Source: Saccharina japonica
Lineage: Eukaryota; Sar; Phaeophyceae; Laminariales; Laminariaceae
NCBI GenBank assembly: GCA_008828725.1
Contig: MEHQ01000681.1
Span: 1-64,000 of the forward strand
Direction: 5' to 3'
DNA length: 64,000 bases
The stretch's first letter is position 1; the number at the start of each line of letters is the position of its first letter. A program made the translations under genes and the position numbers. The notes beneath the pieces are model-generated. The model was not told the DNA's origin and ran no database searches. It saw only the letters and a list, made by a program, of their open reading frames with translations. This document shows positions 28,501 to 38,951 of the stretch, piece after piece.

Positions 28501-31476
28501 AAGGGACGGCGCGGTCGAAATTTCCCCACGGAGTTCCTCGAGGGCGTTTTGATTTTGGGGGAGTTCGTCAAAGGCGTTTTTGTCTCGGGGAGAGAACTCG
28601 AAGGCTTGTTTATATGGTTTTCGCCGACGGTCACGCTTTGTGACCGTTTCGTTGTTGTTGTCCTTATTCCATTGTGATGTTTTACCCCGCCGTGTTGATG
28701 CAGGCCACGATGTTATTTTTCTGCCGTCGGTTTTCTTACGTCGGATACGCTCTTTGGCACGCAGCTGTAAAATAGTCGCACGTACCGCTCACGGGGTGGG
28801 CACTAGCGTTTTATTGTCCGCTGGTGTTACGGCCGAGTACGCCGTAGGGACCAGGCGGTAGAAAGTAGGCGGTGGGGGCGCGGTAGTCGTCTCGGCGGCC
28901 AATCAGCGCCGTAGGGGCACGCGGTAGGGGTGCTGCAGCCATCGCGGTAGTCGTCTCGGCGGCCAATCAGCGCCGTAGGGAGCACGGGGTAGGGGTGTTG
29001 CAGCCATCGCTGTAGTCGTCTGGGCGGCCAATCAGCGGCAGCGGCGGCGGCGGTGGCGGCGACCCAGCCAAAGCGGGCGGTTATCGTGCCGGCTTGTGAA
29101 AGGACGGCTGTGGTGCGTACGGCTTGGCCCAGCTGCGACACATATTGGTTGACAGTCTACGCCATCTCCTGATTCCATGTTCTTTCCTAGAAAATTATCA
29201 GGTGGTCGGGGTTAAGGTTAGTAGTGTTTGTAAGCCCTTTAAGACCGCACTCCCGTTTCGGGGGACGATGACTTGGATTAATTAGGTGTTTGTTTAAGTA
29301 AAGTGCAGCAGTATAAGGGTTAAAGTTAAGTATTATTTGAACTATTTTGTTGAAGCGGAGCCGGAAGGTCCACGTATACAGCCCTCTTTTTGTCGTTCAA
29401 TCTCTGTATGTACATTTGGAAAGGCGTGCGATATTCAAACGGTGTGTGTCGTACGAGTCTGTTCTCCTGTCGTTGTGGCTGTTTGTCTCTTGTGTCTGTG
29501 TGTGTTTTTGTTTGTCTTGTCTGTGTTTGTCTCTTGTGTTTCTATGTGTGTATCTTTGTCGAATTATGTAGGTGCCTTTGTCCGTGTAGATGGATGTCTG
29601 TCTACCTTGCCTGTCTGTTTGCATGTCTGTGTGTGCGTTTTTGTCGCCGTTGCGGTGTCCTTGTGTTTGCCTTATATTTGTGTCCATGTGTGCTCCGTTC
29701 AATTTGGGTGTGTCTCACTGTCGCTGGCCTTTTTAGGCGGAGGTTTATGTTTGCTGTATGTTTTTATCCAGGTGTGCTTACAGTACTTCAATTCGGTTTT
29801 GTCTCACCGTCGCCGGCGTTTTTAGGTGAAGGAGGTTTGCACGAGGGGCCCCAAGATGGTGGCGGCGAAGCGGTCGGACACCATCGAGGCGTGCGTCAAG
29901 AAGATGATCGCCGCCGACGTGCGCCATCTCCCCGTCATCGACGACCACACCGGCGAAGTGTTTGGGCTCATCTCGGTCAAGGTAAGCAAAACAATGTTTT
30001 CTATCATGGTGTGGCATTTCAGTACCATTGATTCTATTTTGGTACTCGTACTACAGCTTACTACAGCTGTCTACGTATGAACGGGTGGATTTTCGGCCTG
30101 GTCTCGGGCAAGGCAAGCAAAAGGCCACCCGTAAAATGCTACTGGTGCTCGTATGGTGAATATTATTTTGTACGGTAGCTATTAATGTAACTGTTACTAT
30201 AAACTGCCGAGTTCCCGGCTGAAGCAGCATGCCTACGCATATACGGAAACCCCTTGATGATGGGTTCCCACCGTCAAGGGTGTCCAAGATCTCTCGAGGC
30301 TCCAGTACCCCCACAAGGCTGAGAGCCCCACGGATTAACCCGCCGTCCTGATGACATATTTCCGCCGTCATGGGCATATCATGTCTGTAGAAACTCCCAA
30401 CAACGCCCCACAGGGCTGAGAGCCCCGACCGTGTACTGTAGTCTGCTGTCTATTTATCACTAAGGGTTAGTCCTCTGTCTTTTTACCTACGTATAGACCG
30501 CTCTCTGTCTCCCCCACACGGGAAGTGTCGTTTCCGGTCTCTTTACCACGAAAGGTTAGATCCCTGTCCGTGTCCTCTCACTCGCGTGGCGACTTGTTCA
30601 GTATATCTTTATCCGCTTAGGATGTCGTGTCTCCTATATCGGCGAACCGTTGTCACCTTCATGGCAGCGGGCGTGGGGGTGCTAAGCAACCCCCCCGTTG
30701 CGCTTCTGTCGTGTCCTTGCTTCGTCCGACCCTTGCACGAGGGTCGCCCAAACTGCTGCTGTTTCACTTGAAGCCCTCGATGTTTTCCGTCCGAGGGCTG
30801 TGGTGCTGATAACACCTGTGCAGCGATAGAACGAACGCCCTAATAACATTACCACTAGTAATAGTAATGAATAGCTGTCCATAGCCCGCGGACGTGTTCC
30901 TCCCCATCTCGGACCGGGCAGGCAACAGACTACTGCACTGCTTTTGATGCTATGTTTTGATGTTTTTGCTTTATAATACGAAGTACCAGGTATACCAATA
31001 TTAATACTGTGGAATGGCGAATTTCGGCCTCATCTCGGGCAAGGCGAGCAACAGACCGGTTCTCTGTCACAGCAGTAGATGGTACATACCAGTACTACTG
31101 AGTAGTATGAACACTATTTTAGCGCTGAAACTACTGTAGGATATATGCACCAGGTACTAATCGGTCCAGCAGGCGTTACGATTCGTCTCGGGCTTCCTGT
31201 TAACTTGAGTTTTTTTTTCTTGCGTTGGCCTTCGGGATCGATGCTCGCTGTAATTGTGCCCATTGTAATAAACCGCTCTTGGAATAGCGCTGTTGAATCT
31301 GACTGTATGTTCTGTATTTTCTTTGGTGCGTGCTCGTGTCTGCCCGGTCTCCGTCGATGCCGCTTTTGCGCAAACTTCACGAATCGTTCGACCTGCAGGA
31401 TCTGGTGAAGGAGTACACTAAGGAGAGGGATGACCTGCTCTGCAAAATGCTTGGCCTTCCGCCGTCAGCCCCCTAA
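23963..31476 (+). CDS. Mitochondrial tandem CBS-domain protein (CBSX3-like), five exons
   Basis: Exons: 23963-24149, 27003-27148, 28254-28328, 29826-29981, 31399-31476; all GT-AG, all phases agree, 213 aa. Residues 1-62 are Arg/Ala/Ser-rich without acids until the end (MIRNVVRSLGGRAGAASLR...), a typical mitochondrial targeting peptide with a likely cleavage near RRFSDS. CBS1 about 79-134 contains YDAISRMSAYNVGCLIV and GIISERDY; CBS2 about 139-196 contains MIAADVRHLPVIDD and GLISVKDLV. A CBS pair folds as a Bateman module that usually senses adenosine nucleotides; the plant homologue CBSX3 acts on mitochondrial thioredoxin. That role here is inference. Length matches the family (about 200 aa). 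The start is the first ATG in frame with the presequence. Introns contain (CTG)12, LINE tails and fold-back elements. Confidence 0.9.
25371..25436 (-). mobile_element. Poly(C)-tailed LINE tail fragment in CBS intron 1
   Basis: G run, TGTACTCATGTCGTGCATGG, CCGTTGTCTTACGGGTATAG, then a second G run (25423-25434). It resembles two truncated tails meeting. Confidence 0.5.
25530..25565. repeat. (CTG)12 trinucleotide repeat
   Basis: Twelve perfect CTG units in intron 1 of the CBS gene. They encode a poly-Leu/poly-Ser/poly-Gln run in spurious ORFs. Confidence 0.98.
27165..27895. repeat. Three copies of a short element with AGGAGACCG ends, plus internal 25-bp tandem repeat
   Basis: Copies near 27165-27365, 27500-27628 and 27768-27895 start AGGAG(A/G)CCGCGGTTTGACC-like and end CCGGTCTCCT-like, with TATTAAT next to several ends. 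The first holds four tandem units GACGGTTTGACTCCTTGACT. They share TATCAAGCCC and CCTTGACG. The ends are inverted to each other, so a MITE family is likely. Located in CBS intron 2. Confidence 0.55.
28860..29035. repeat. Tandem repeat, about 66-bp unit, three copies
   Basis: Units contain GGTAGTCGTCTCGGCGGCCA, ATCAGCGCCGTAGGG and TGCAGCCATCGC. Located in CBS intron 3. Confidence 0.85.
29231..29323. mobile_element. Fold-back element family E, copy 1
   Basis: Ends TAAGCCCTTTAAGACCGCAC and AGTGCAGCAGTATAAGGGTT are inverted. The core has CTCCCGTTTCGGGGGAC and ACTTGGATTAA. Relatives are at 35545, 44626, 45534, 47224 and 55734. About 93 bp, in CBS intron 3. Confidence 0.6.
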
Positions 31477-31514
31477 GCCCCCTCCGCGCAGCCGGGTGGG
31501 GGGTGGGGGGTGGG

Positions 31515-31533
31515 AGATGTGTATAAGAGACAG
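31515..31533 (+). other. Exact Tn5/Nextera mosaic-end 19-mer (probable adapter residue)
   Basis: The sequence AGATGTGTATAAGAGACAG is identical to the synthetic Tn5 mosaic end used in transposase-based sequencing libraries. It starts 39 bp after the CBS stop codon. The 23 bases right after it (31534-31556) also occur at 29105-29127. A natural origin is very unlikely; the join downstream of 31514 should be treated as suspect. Confidence 0.9.
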
Positions 31534-32532
31534 CGGCTGTGGTGCGTACGGCTTGGGGGGATGGGTGGCGTGAAGGAGGCCTTTTCGTCGCGCCTACATC
31601 GACTGGGATGGTCGGTTGTTTTTTGGCACCGCTGCAATTGCGCGAGGGTGTCTTGATGTCACCGGTATTGAAAATTCCCAATGTGGTGATGGATAGTCTA
31701 CAACCGCTTCCTAGGCGCGTTATGTACACTGAAGAGATATTTGTCCCGCATTTACCTACGATATGTAACCGTCAGTAACCGACCGATTTTACCGTGCGTT
31801 GTCGGTGAGCAGAGCTGTAACGAACAACCGGTGTCTATTTACCATAAAAATACTACCGGCCAAGTTCTTTTTATTTTTTTTGTTCCCCGTATGTTTGCGA
31901 AGAAAGGCTAAGGTTTTCTATCGGTCAGTCGTAAGCAGCGTATCAGGCGATGGAGGGGACAGGGCACGTTGTTGTTGTTGTTGCGGTTGCATGCATCCCT
32001 GGCGGCGCGAGGGCGAGAGAGCAAAGCGCGCCAACTGCTACGCCTGCTTCTGTACGATACAAGGGCCATGTTTTTTTTTTGCATAAGTCTGAAGGCTGTC
32101 CAGGTCGCGTCACAGCGTGATGCCGCAGCGTGCGGTTACGCCGGTAGTACTTGCATGGGTTGATCGGTTGGTGTGGAAACCCTAGAGCCGTGGCGGAGGC
32201 GTTTCGTGCCCGGGCAGCCTGTGCGCCAGCCACGACGGCATTATTTGTGAACGATTTTGTGCGCTGTGTGAAGTGTGAAGGTTTAGGAGGTGGGTGAGGC
32301 TGGTGGTGATTGGCCGAGGTGTGCCGCAGTTGTTTATCCTTGCATAGTTTTTTCTCAGTTCAAGACGCGTTAAGGGCGAGCGGCCGCAATGCGGCCGTAC
32401 TTCTATGCCCCATGTTGAAAGTCGATCGTGTTTTTTTTTTTAATTCCCTCACGTACCAGTGTGTTTTTGCGGGTTGGCCGTTTGAAGGCAGGACATTTTG
32501 AGACCCCGCCACACGCCAGTTGCTGAAGCTGC

Positions 32533-32725
32533 GCTTGTAGCTGGTTAGAGCTCTGCGTGTAGCTGTGGCTCAATTTTTCTGTAGCTGTAGCTCAGATTTT
32601 CTGTAGCTGTGGCTCAAGTTTACTGTAGCTGTGGTTAGTTTTTTCTGTAGCTGTGGCAGAACCTTTCTGTCGCTCTGGCTGAAGTTTCCTGTAGGTTTGG
32701 CTAAAAGTATTTAGCTGTGGCTGGC
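32533..32725. repeat. Tandem repeat, about 27-bp unit
   Basis: Seven decaying units of TTTTCTGTAGCTGTGGCTCA. Confidence 0.85.
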
Positions 32726-33650
32726 GTATTGGCGGTAACTGGAGACAAAGAGAAGATGACCCGACAAACGTTGTTCATTGCCGTGCTGCCACGAAGGACA
32801 GTGCTCGTGTCCAATTGTCGACGATGCCACTTGCCGTGACGTGAGTCTTGGTGTCGTGATCAGAGGATGTGATTCGTTTCGACACGCTTCGTGATGATGT
32901 GATTCGTTGTGACATGCTTCGGGATGATGCGAGCCGTTATGATGTGATTGGTGATGACGTACGCGCTAGTCTCTCTCCCGGGCAAGGTGGGCCCGGCATG
33001 CTGCTGAACCTGAGATAACTCTCTAGTGTACTGGGATCTCTGTGGTGGAAAGTCAAAATAGATATGTGTGTTTTGCTCTCACTTGCAAAGTTGCAACACA
33101 CGCCGTTCATACTTTTTGTTGCGGAATTGGTATCATAACTTCATATGACCGTCCAACCATAACTGGAAACGGAAGCCAATGAAATGCTTTCGCATGCTGT
33201 TTTCGTATAGTGTGCTTGTCTTCATTTATGTGGAGCGGGACGAACAGTCGTAAAATAAAGCGTACCGTAGCACATAGCACAGCGGTAGCAGCAGCAGCAG
33301 CAGTTGGAAATCGACAGGCCCGAAAAAACTTGACCATCGTCAGACAAGCCATGGATTTCCGTCACAGAGATCGAGAAGCTGCGGGTCGTGTATTGTTGCC
33401 CTTGCTTGCGTGCCGGTCGGAACGAAGATATAACACGACAGAGGCAAGTTCCCTTCCCTCGGATTTAGTACACGGGTGACCGAGACCTCCCCTGTTGCAC
33501 AATGTGGGCGTAAAAAAATCATTTTGTGGAGACATTGAACAATTCCTGAGAGTTTTATCTCTTAGATTTTGCGTCGGCACTGAATCTCTGACCACTTAAT
33601 ACGCACAGTACCTGTAATATACCTGGCAATACTTATGAAGCGGATAATGT

Positions 33651-33890
33651 TTGAGCTACTACGAACTGCTGTAGCAGCAGGAGGGGCTTTTGCCTGTTTT
33701 CCTTGCTGTCCATCGACCTTGTCGCTCTTGACGATGCATTGCTGTAGGGCGGTCAGGTCGTACCCCCTCAAATTGTAGTACCAGTACTACACTTACTACT
33801 CTGACATCTTTTGAGCAGCTACTAATGCAGCAGGAGCTTTTGTCTGTTTTCCTTTCTGTCCATCGACCTCGCCGGTCGTCTTTTTCGTCG
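33651..33890. repeat. Direct duplication about 160 bp apart
   Basis: 33651-33735 and 33808-33895 share TTTGAGC-GCTACTA, GCAGCAGGAG-GCTTTTG, CTGTTTTCCTT and CTGTCCATCGACCT. Confidence 0.75.
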
Positions 33891-35325
33891 ATCCACACGA
33901 CCACACATACAAATCGATGAGCAGTACAAAAACGTTCCTTGTTGCCTCCCCCCGCTCCTCGGCCTCTCGCGGTAAAAACAAAACAAAACAGACTCTTAGG
34001 AAATCAGTTTGCGGCCCCTACCACCCGATAACTATCACGTAGCACTGTTACAGGGTTATCACGGAGGTTTGTACCCCCGGGGACCGCTCGTCATTATCCC
34101 CGTTTTCATGATTATCAAACCTCAACCGGAAACCCGCTTGGATCCACAGTTATGCCCAGAGAACCGCCGCAGCAGCACACCATTAGGCGTACCGAATCGA
34201 GAGGATGTCGACACCTTCTCGGGTTCGTTACATTGTTCAATGTATCCACAAGGATTTGTTTACACCCACATTGCGCAAGGGGGGCGTCCTGGCCACCTTT
34301 GTATCGAGGGTCCTGGCCTGTCGGGAAATTCAACAAAGTCTTCTGTGGTCGCTTTAACATAATCTCTTTTCTTGTCTCTATCTAAAGTTATGTATGTGGT
34401 CCCTGGTAACATAGCAGACACTCTTTTCTTATCTCTTTGTTTGAAGTCGTTTTTCCCCACTCTCCTCAGGGGTGACTCTACCCACATTTTCGATGTTGTT
34501 GCGCAAACGATACCGATCGATTGACCCCCACAAGACCACGAGTATCCATAGCCGGAATACAGGCGGTCGGCATGCGCCAACGTTTTTCATTTTTTACGGT
34601 GCAGTATTATGTGGAGTGCCACAATTTGGCTGAAAACTATTTTTCCAAGCCAATATTCGTTTAGGGCCCAGCCACGGGCAAAATGCACACAAATATATGA
34701 TGCATGCGGCAGAATTCCAAAACCTAATACTCGGTTACGTAGTGCTCACAGCTCACACCACCAGCAGTACTCCGTAATATGAAATATGAACAACGGTATA
34801 CCAGCACTTGGAGCTGAGGAGGATATTGCACCTATTGGCGTAGGTCGACAACGACCCACACCCACCCTAATACACACGGCCTCCCCCCACACTGAACTCC
34901 TGCACCATATTAATACGACCATACAATTATACCATACAAAAGGCATGCCCCCCCCCCCGATGCGCAAAGGTCACCGCTCTCTACCCAGCCCTGCGAGCGA
35001 CAAAATCAGCACACACCAGACCCGACAAAAACAGGGGAACAAACCACAAGCCATTACATGAAGAATGACGAACGCACCACTTTTCTATTACTACACTATT
35101 GCTATATACCACGTAAACGCATCAAAATAACTAAATCTTCAGTGGGCGAAAACTGCTAACAACAGAAACGCTATTCTACCGCCATCTCGTGCGCGTCAAT
35201 GCCCTCGGAATCACGCCGAAAGCGTGCTATAAATACCCAAAACGCGTAAAAGTAACATACGTTATTCTGCCAAGTACCTGGTAACAGGTATGATATTTCT
35301 CTTGAAGCCAAATTTGCAGGGCTCT

Positions 35326-35515
35326 TCATTATAGTCATCAACCTATATACCCGCGGATCGGGTCAGGAAGTTTTCGACACCTCACGGGTCGGGTCGGGTC
35401 AGGGCGGGTCGGGGCGGGTCGGGTTAGGGGGGTTTCAAATTCTCACGGATCGGGCCTGGTCACCGTTACCCGACCCGACTCGACCTGACCCGCGAGGTTT
35501 GGCCCGACCTGTTAA
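35326..35515. repeat. CGGGT-rich element (family D), copy 1
   Basis: Dominated by GGGTCGGGTC pentamer repeats, CGACCCGACTCGACCTGACC near the end, and GGCCCGACCTGTTAACAGCC as terminus. Related to 43285-43538 and 54664-54843. Confidence 0.55.
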
Positions 35516-35544
35516 CAGCCCAGCAAATATGATATTGCCTTGGA

Positions 35545-35629
35545 TTAACCCTTTTACTACTGCAAAATAGGGTTACTTCTAATTCAAAGTAGTTGCCCCC
35601 CAAGAGTGGGTGCACTACTAAAGGGGTTA
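35545..35629. mobile_element. Fold-back element family E, copy 2
   Basis: Inverted ends TTAACCCTTTTACTACTGCA and TGCACTACTAAAGGGGTTA enclose about 40 bp with AATTCAAAGTAGTTGCCCCC. It could form a near-complete hairpin. Confidence 0.65.
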
Positions 35630-36174
35630 TCAGCGCCCACCCAGAACAAGCTATCCAAACCCAGGCTACGTGCCCCAATGCTCAAAGAAGAAGCACAACG
35701 TACAAGCCTTGCATTGCATGCTCGCTCGTGCGTTGTGGGCAGAGGTTTCGTCACCCAGCAGCAAATGCGAACCGAGACGACAGCGCTTTACGTGTGACCG
35801 TTCTGTCCGGAAATAAGACGGTTTGGATATTTATAAAAATATCCAAACGGTATTTACATGTACGGACAGAGTGGTCGTATACAAAGAAGCTACCCAACGT
35901 ACCGAATCGTTTCCGTGCGGTACCATGCCATACCATAACGTACCGTACCAGAACAGGCGTAAGAAAAATAACAGCAACAGTTCGCCAGTCGGCACCGAGA
36001 GCAACAGACGGTCGTTGGCGCCACAAAGCACGGAGACACAGACAGAAGCAACAAAGCCCAAAGCAACAACAACACCGCCACCGACATCGCTACAAGCACC
36101 AATAGCACTCATTGGTCACACAGCACTAAAACCCCGCCTATCCTTCCTTCCTTCCTTCCTTCCTGCCCATTTTT

Positions 36175-37536
36175 CTACTCGTTAATGAACCCAACTAGGA
36201 GCGGATCGAGCTGCAGCAGGGGCGCCCCCCCTCCCTGGCTCGCAACCGAACCACCATCACCGCTGTTCGACGCCGCGTCCGGGGCCGCGGGGGGGCGAAA
36301 CTTCCCGAAGCAGTGCTTCAGCGGGCCGCGAAAAGAATTCTCGTGGACGACGCTCCCCGAGTACGTGCGGCAACGGAACGCACAGTAGTCGAAAGCCGCC
36401 TCTCGGTACGAGTCCTCGCCGTCGATCCGATCTTCCCCTACTTCTAAAGGCAGCGCCGGCGCCGACTCCTTACCGCCGTCAACAGCCCTGCTACCGCTAC
36501 CGCTACCGCCAACGCTGTAACCAAGGCTACCGTAGGCGGGATGCCCCGACCTCACGGCCGCGGCTCGGACGGCCTCGCGCTCCTCCTTCCGCCGCGGGTC
36601 TTGACAGCACGACACACAAAACTCGTACGACGCGCAGCAGGAGCTACTCGTACCCCCCCTCCCCCCCGCGTCACAGCTCCAACAAGAAAATGGGGCCGAC
36701 AACGCCTCTTCTGGGGGAAAACCGTAGTCAACCCCGGACTGGTGGCCGGCTAGCTGACGGCCGGCGGCGGCAGCTGGTAGCGCGCGGGTAAAAACCTCTT
36801 CGACGCGCCCTGCGTCCTTTCTCCAACTGCCCGCGCGCAACGACATCGCGGCTCGTGGCGGCGGTAGCGCTGGCGTGTCTTGAATGACGTAGCCATCCAT
36901 CGAAGCAATTGCTTCAGCCGCAGCGTCGGGTAGCCCCCCCCCCGCCCCCGCCGCTGCCGCCGCTGCCCACGATGACAGCGGCAGCGCGTTGCAGCACCCA
37001 GGGCGGCGGCGGTCTAGATCCGTGCGCCGGCATACCCTTCCCTGCGAGTCCGCCAGCAGAGCCATCCCTTGGACAGTATTCCTGCAGACGTCCCGGTGGC
37101 CCCCCCCTCCCAAATCAGCGGCAGCACTGTCTTCTCCCTCACCCACCCTAAACAGCGGCAATGACGCTCGGCGCTCGACACGCACCACGGAGGGGATGGA
37201 GTCAGGCCCGAGGCTGACGCTCGGGGGTTTGTCCTCTATCGCGACTGTGAGGCCACCGCCACCCCCGCCACCATCGAGCATATTCGAAGAGGCCCAGGCG
37301 AGAAGACGGAGGCTGACGAAAGGTCCCGCGGCACCGGTCACGACCAGCAGCAGGAGCATCGATCGTCGCGTGCGGAGGATTCTGGAGAAGAACCGAGGCT
37401 TGGACGCTCTGCTGTGCCTCCGGCGCCTTCCTCTCCCCACGGAGTCCACGCGCCGGCGCTGGCCTCGCGCGGCTCGCCCTTCTTCCTCGTCGGCGCTCCG
37501 AGTGTTGAACAAGCGGATTCGGGTTGTTGCCTCCAT
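36175..37536 (-). CDS. SPRING/C12orf49-family Golgi membrane protein, single exon
   Basis: 453 aa, start ATG at 37536, stop at 36175. A basic N-terminal cytosolic tail (RRR-rich, 1-58) precedes one membrane segment (about 60-82), so a type II topology is expected. The conserved Cys-rich luminal domain is split by low-complexity inserts: CRNTVQG...GRVC (151-169), GCCN (180-183), CWSC (285-288), SSSCCASYEFCVSCC (297-311), DYCAFRCRT...VVHENSFR (384-403) and KHCFG (407-411). The order and spacing match the family. Human SPRING licenses site-1 protease and so SREBP processing; whether that role exists here is unknown. The protein is about twice the animal length because of Ala/Gly/Ser-rich inserts (190-280 and 320-375). 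No intron, unlike its neighbours. Alternative: an S1P cofactor without SREBP. Confidence 0.88.
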   Translation of the reverse strand: MEATTRIRLFNTRSADEEEGRAARGQRRRVDSVGRGRRRRHSRASKPRFFSRILRTRRSMLLLLVVTGAAGPFVSLRLLAWASSNMLDGGGGGGGLTVAIEDKPPSVSLGPDSIPSVVRVERRASLPLFRVGEGEDSAAADLGGGGHRDVCRNTVQGMALLADSQGRVCRRTDLDRRRPGCCNALPLSSWAAAAAAGAGGGLPDAAAEAIASMDGYVIQDTPALPPPRAAMSLRAGSWRKDAGRVEEVFTRALPAAAAGRQLAGHQSGVDYGFPPEEALSAPFSCWSCDAGGRGGTSSSCCASYEFCVSCCQDPRRKEEREAVRAAAVRSGHPAYGSLGYSVGGSGSGSRAVDGGKESAPALPLEVGEDRIDGEDSYREAAFDYCAFRCRTYSGSVVHENSFRGPLKHCFGKFRPPAAPDAASNSGDGGSVASQGGGAPLLQLDPLLVGFINE

Positions 37537-38130
37537 CTACTCCTAGGCTAAACTGGCTACGTAACCACCTGTCAAGTATATCGGACTTGAATGCCAAGCA
37601 GCTTTTCCCTGGACAAACCTGTCCCAGGACAGAGGGTGCAGCCAGTTACTATTAATACTAGTTGGGATTTTCTAGGTGCCGGCAGTTGCTATTTACTAGT
37701 TTTCACAGAAGTACAACAACAAGCAGTTCTTCTGGTCACTTCCAAGAAGCAAGTGCACTAATGTTGGAGAGCTCCCTACAGGACAATGGCCTAGAGCTAT
37801 GGGCTGCTACTCTTCACTAAATATCGCAGACTCGCGCAGCGTAGGTTTTTCTAGAGTATCTCGGCGTTTGCCGAGATAGCGATCGGGTCGCAGTCGCGGC
37901 AGAGGGAAGGATAGCACCAGCCGACCGTCCGACCGACCGACCGCAGCAGCCCGTTCGAATCGCTTTCTGGTTGAAGCTGATGCGGTGCTGTAGGGCGCAA
38001 ACGACGGTGTGCGAGCGCGAGGCGCAGGCAAAAAGAGGTGGGGTGGGGCGAGTGGGGAAGCAAGACGAGTGTGAGACAAAACCAAAACAGGCGGCAAGAA
38101 GAGCAGTAGCAAGCGCTGCTACATGCTTAT

Positions 38131-38951
38131 AAATGTTGCACACCCTGTACAGCTACGATAGCGGTCAGCTGTCTGGCAGACAGCTATTGTTTCGAAAAGC
38201 TACGCAGCTAGCTGCCTGCAGACAGCTTGTGTTGCAAAAAGCTGCGCAGCTAGCTGTCCACAGACAGCTATTGTTTTGAGAAGCTACGCAGCTAGCTGTC
38301 TACAGACAGCTATTGTTTCAAAAGGCTGCGCAGCTAGCTGCCTGCAAACAGCTATTGTTTTGAGGAGCTGAGCAGCTAGCTGTCTACAGACAGCTACTGT
38401 CAGCTTAGCTACGTACACAGCTATTATACTATTACGATTCAGCAAGAGTTGACGCCACCCAGAAATAAAAAACCAAACGAAACACTGAACACCCATCAAC
38501 GCCACAGCTCATCCCGCGACTTTCTCATTAGCTATAGCTGTCAGCTAAGCTATAGCAGTCTAGTAGACAGCTATTGTTCCGAGGAGCTGCGCAGCTAGCT
38601 GCCTGCAGACAGCTATTTTTTCGATAAGCTACGCAGCTAGCTGTCTACAGACAGCTATTGTTCCGAGAAGCTGCGCAGCTAGCTGTCTACAGACAGCTAC
38701 TGTTTTGAGAAGCTACGCAGCTAGTTGTCTACAGACAGCTACAGCTATTGTTTCGAGAATCTGCGCAGCTAGCTGTCTACAGACAGCTATTGTTTCGAGA
38801 ATCTGCGCAGCTACGAGTAGCTGTCTACAGACAGCTATTGTTTCGAGAAGCTACGCAGCTAGCTGCCTACCGACAGCTACATGCCCTGGACAGCTATACA
38901 CAGCTAATAGCGATAGCGGTTAGCGATAGCTGTACAGGGTGTGAAATGTTG
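38131..38951. mobile_element. 805-bp non-autonomous DNA transposon made of 42-bp repeats, perfect 8-bp TSD
   Basis: The element is 38139-38943. Ends are CACACCCTGTACAGCTA and its exact inverse TAGCTGTACAGGGTGTG. AAATGTTG is duplicated perfectly at 38131-38138 and 38944-38951. Inside are two blocks of a 42-bp tandem unit (about six in 38165-38400, eight in 38560-38880) containing the palindromes CTGTCTACAGACAG and GCAGCTAGCTGC, joined by a unique stretch 38430-38540. An 8-bp duplication is found with hAT, Merlin and P elements; the ends fit none clearly. No transposase. Confidence 0.88.

Larger units (their letters stand above)
31477..36174. other. Convergent intergenic region between CBS and SPRING genes
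   Basis: Apart from the adapter residue and the repeats listed separately, no gene is supported. Open frames at 34009-34362 (both strands) have ordinary composition but match nothing I recognise. A (CCTT)n run ends the region (36140-36165). Confidence 0.4.

Noticed and set aside
37202-37597. 131-codon ORF overlapping the SPRING gene start
   Set aside because: It is an out-of-frame shadow on the same strand; the SPRING frame has the conserved Cys domain.
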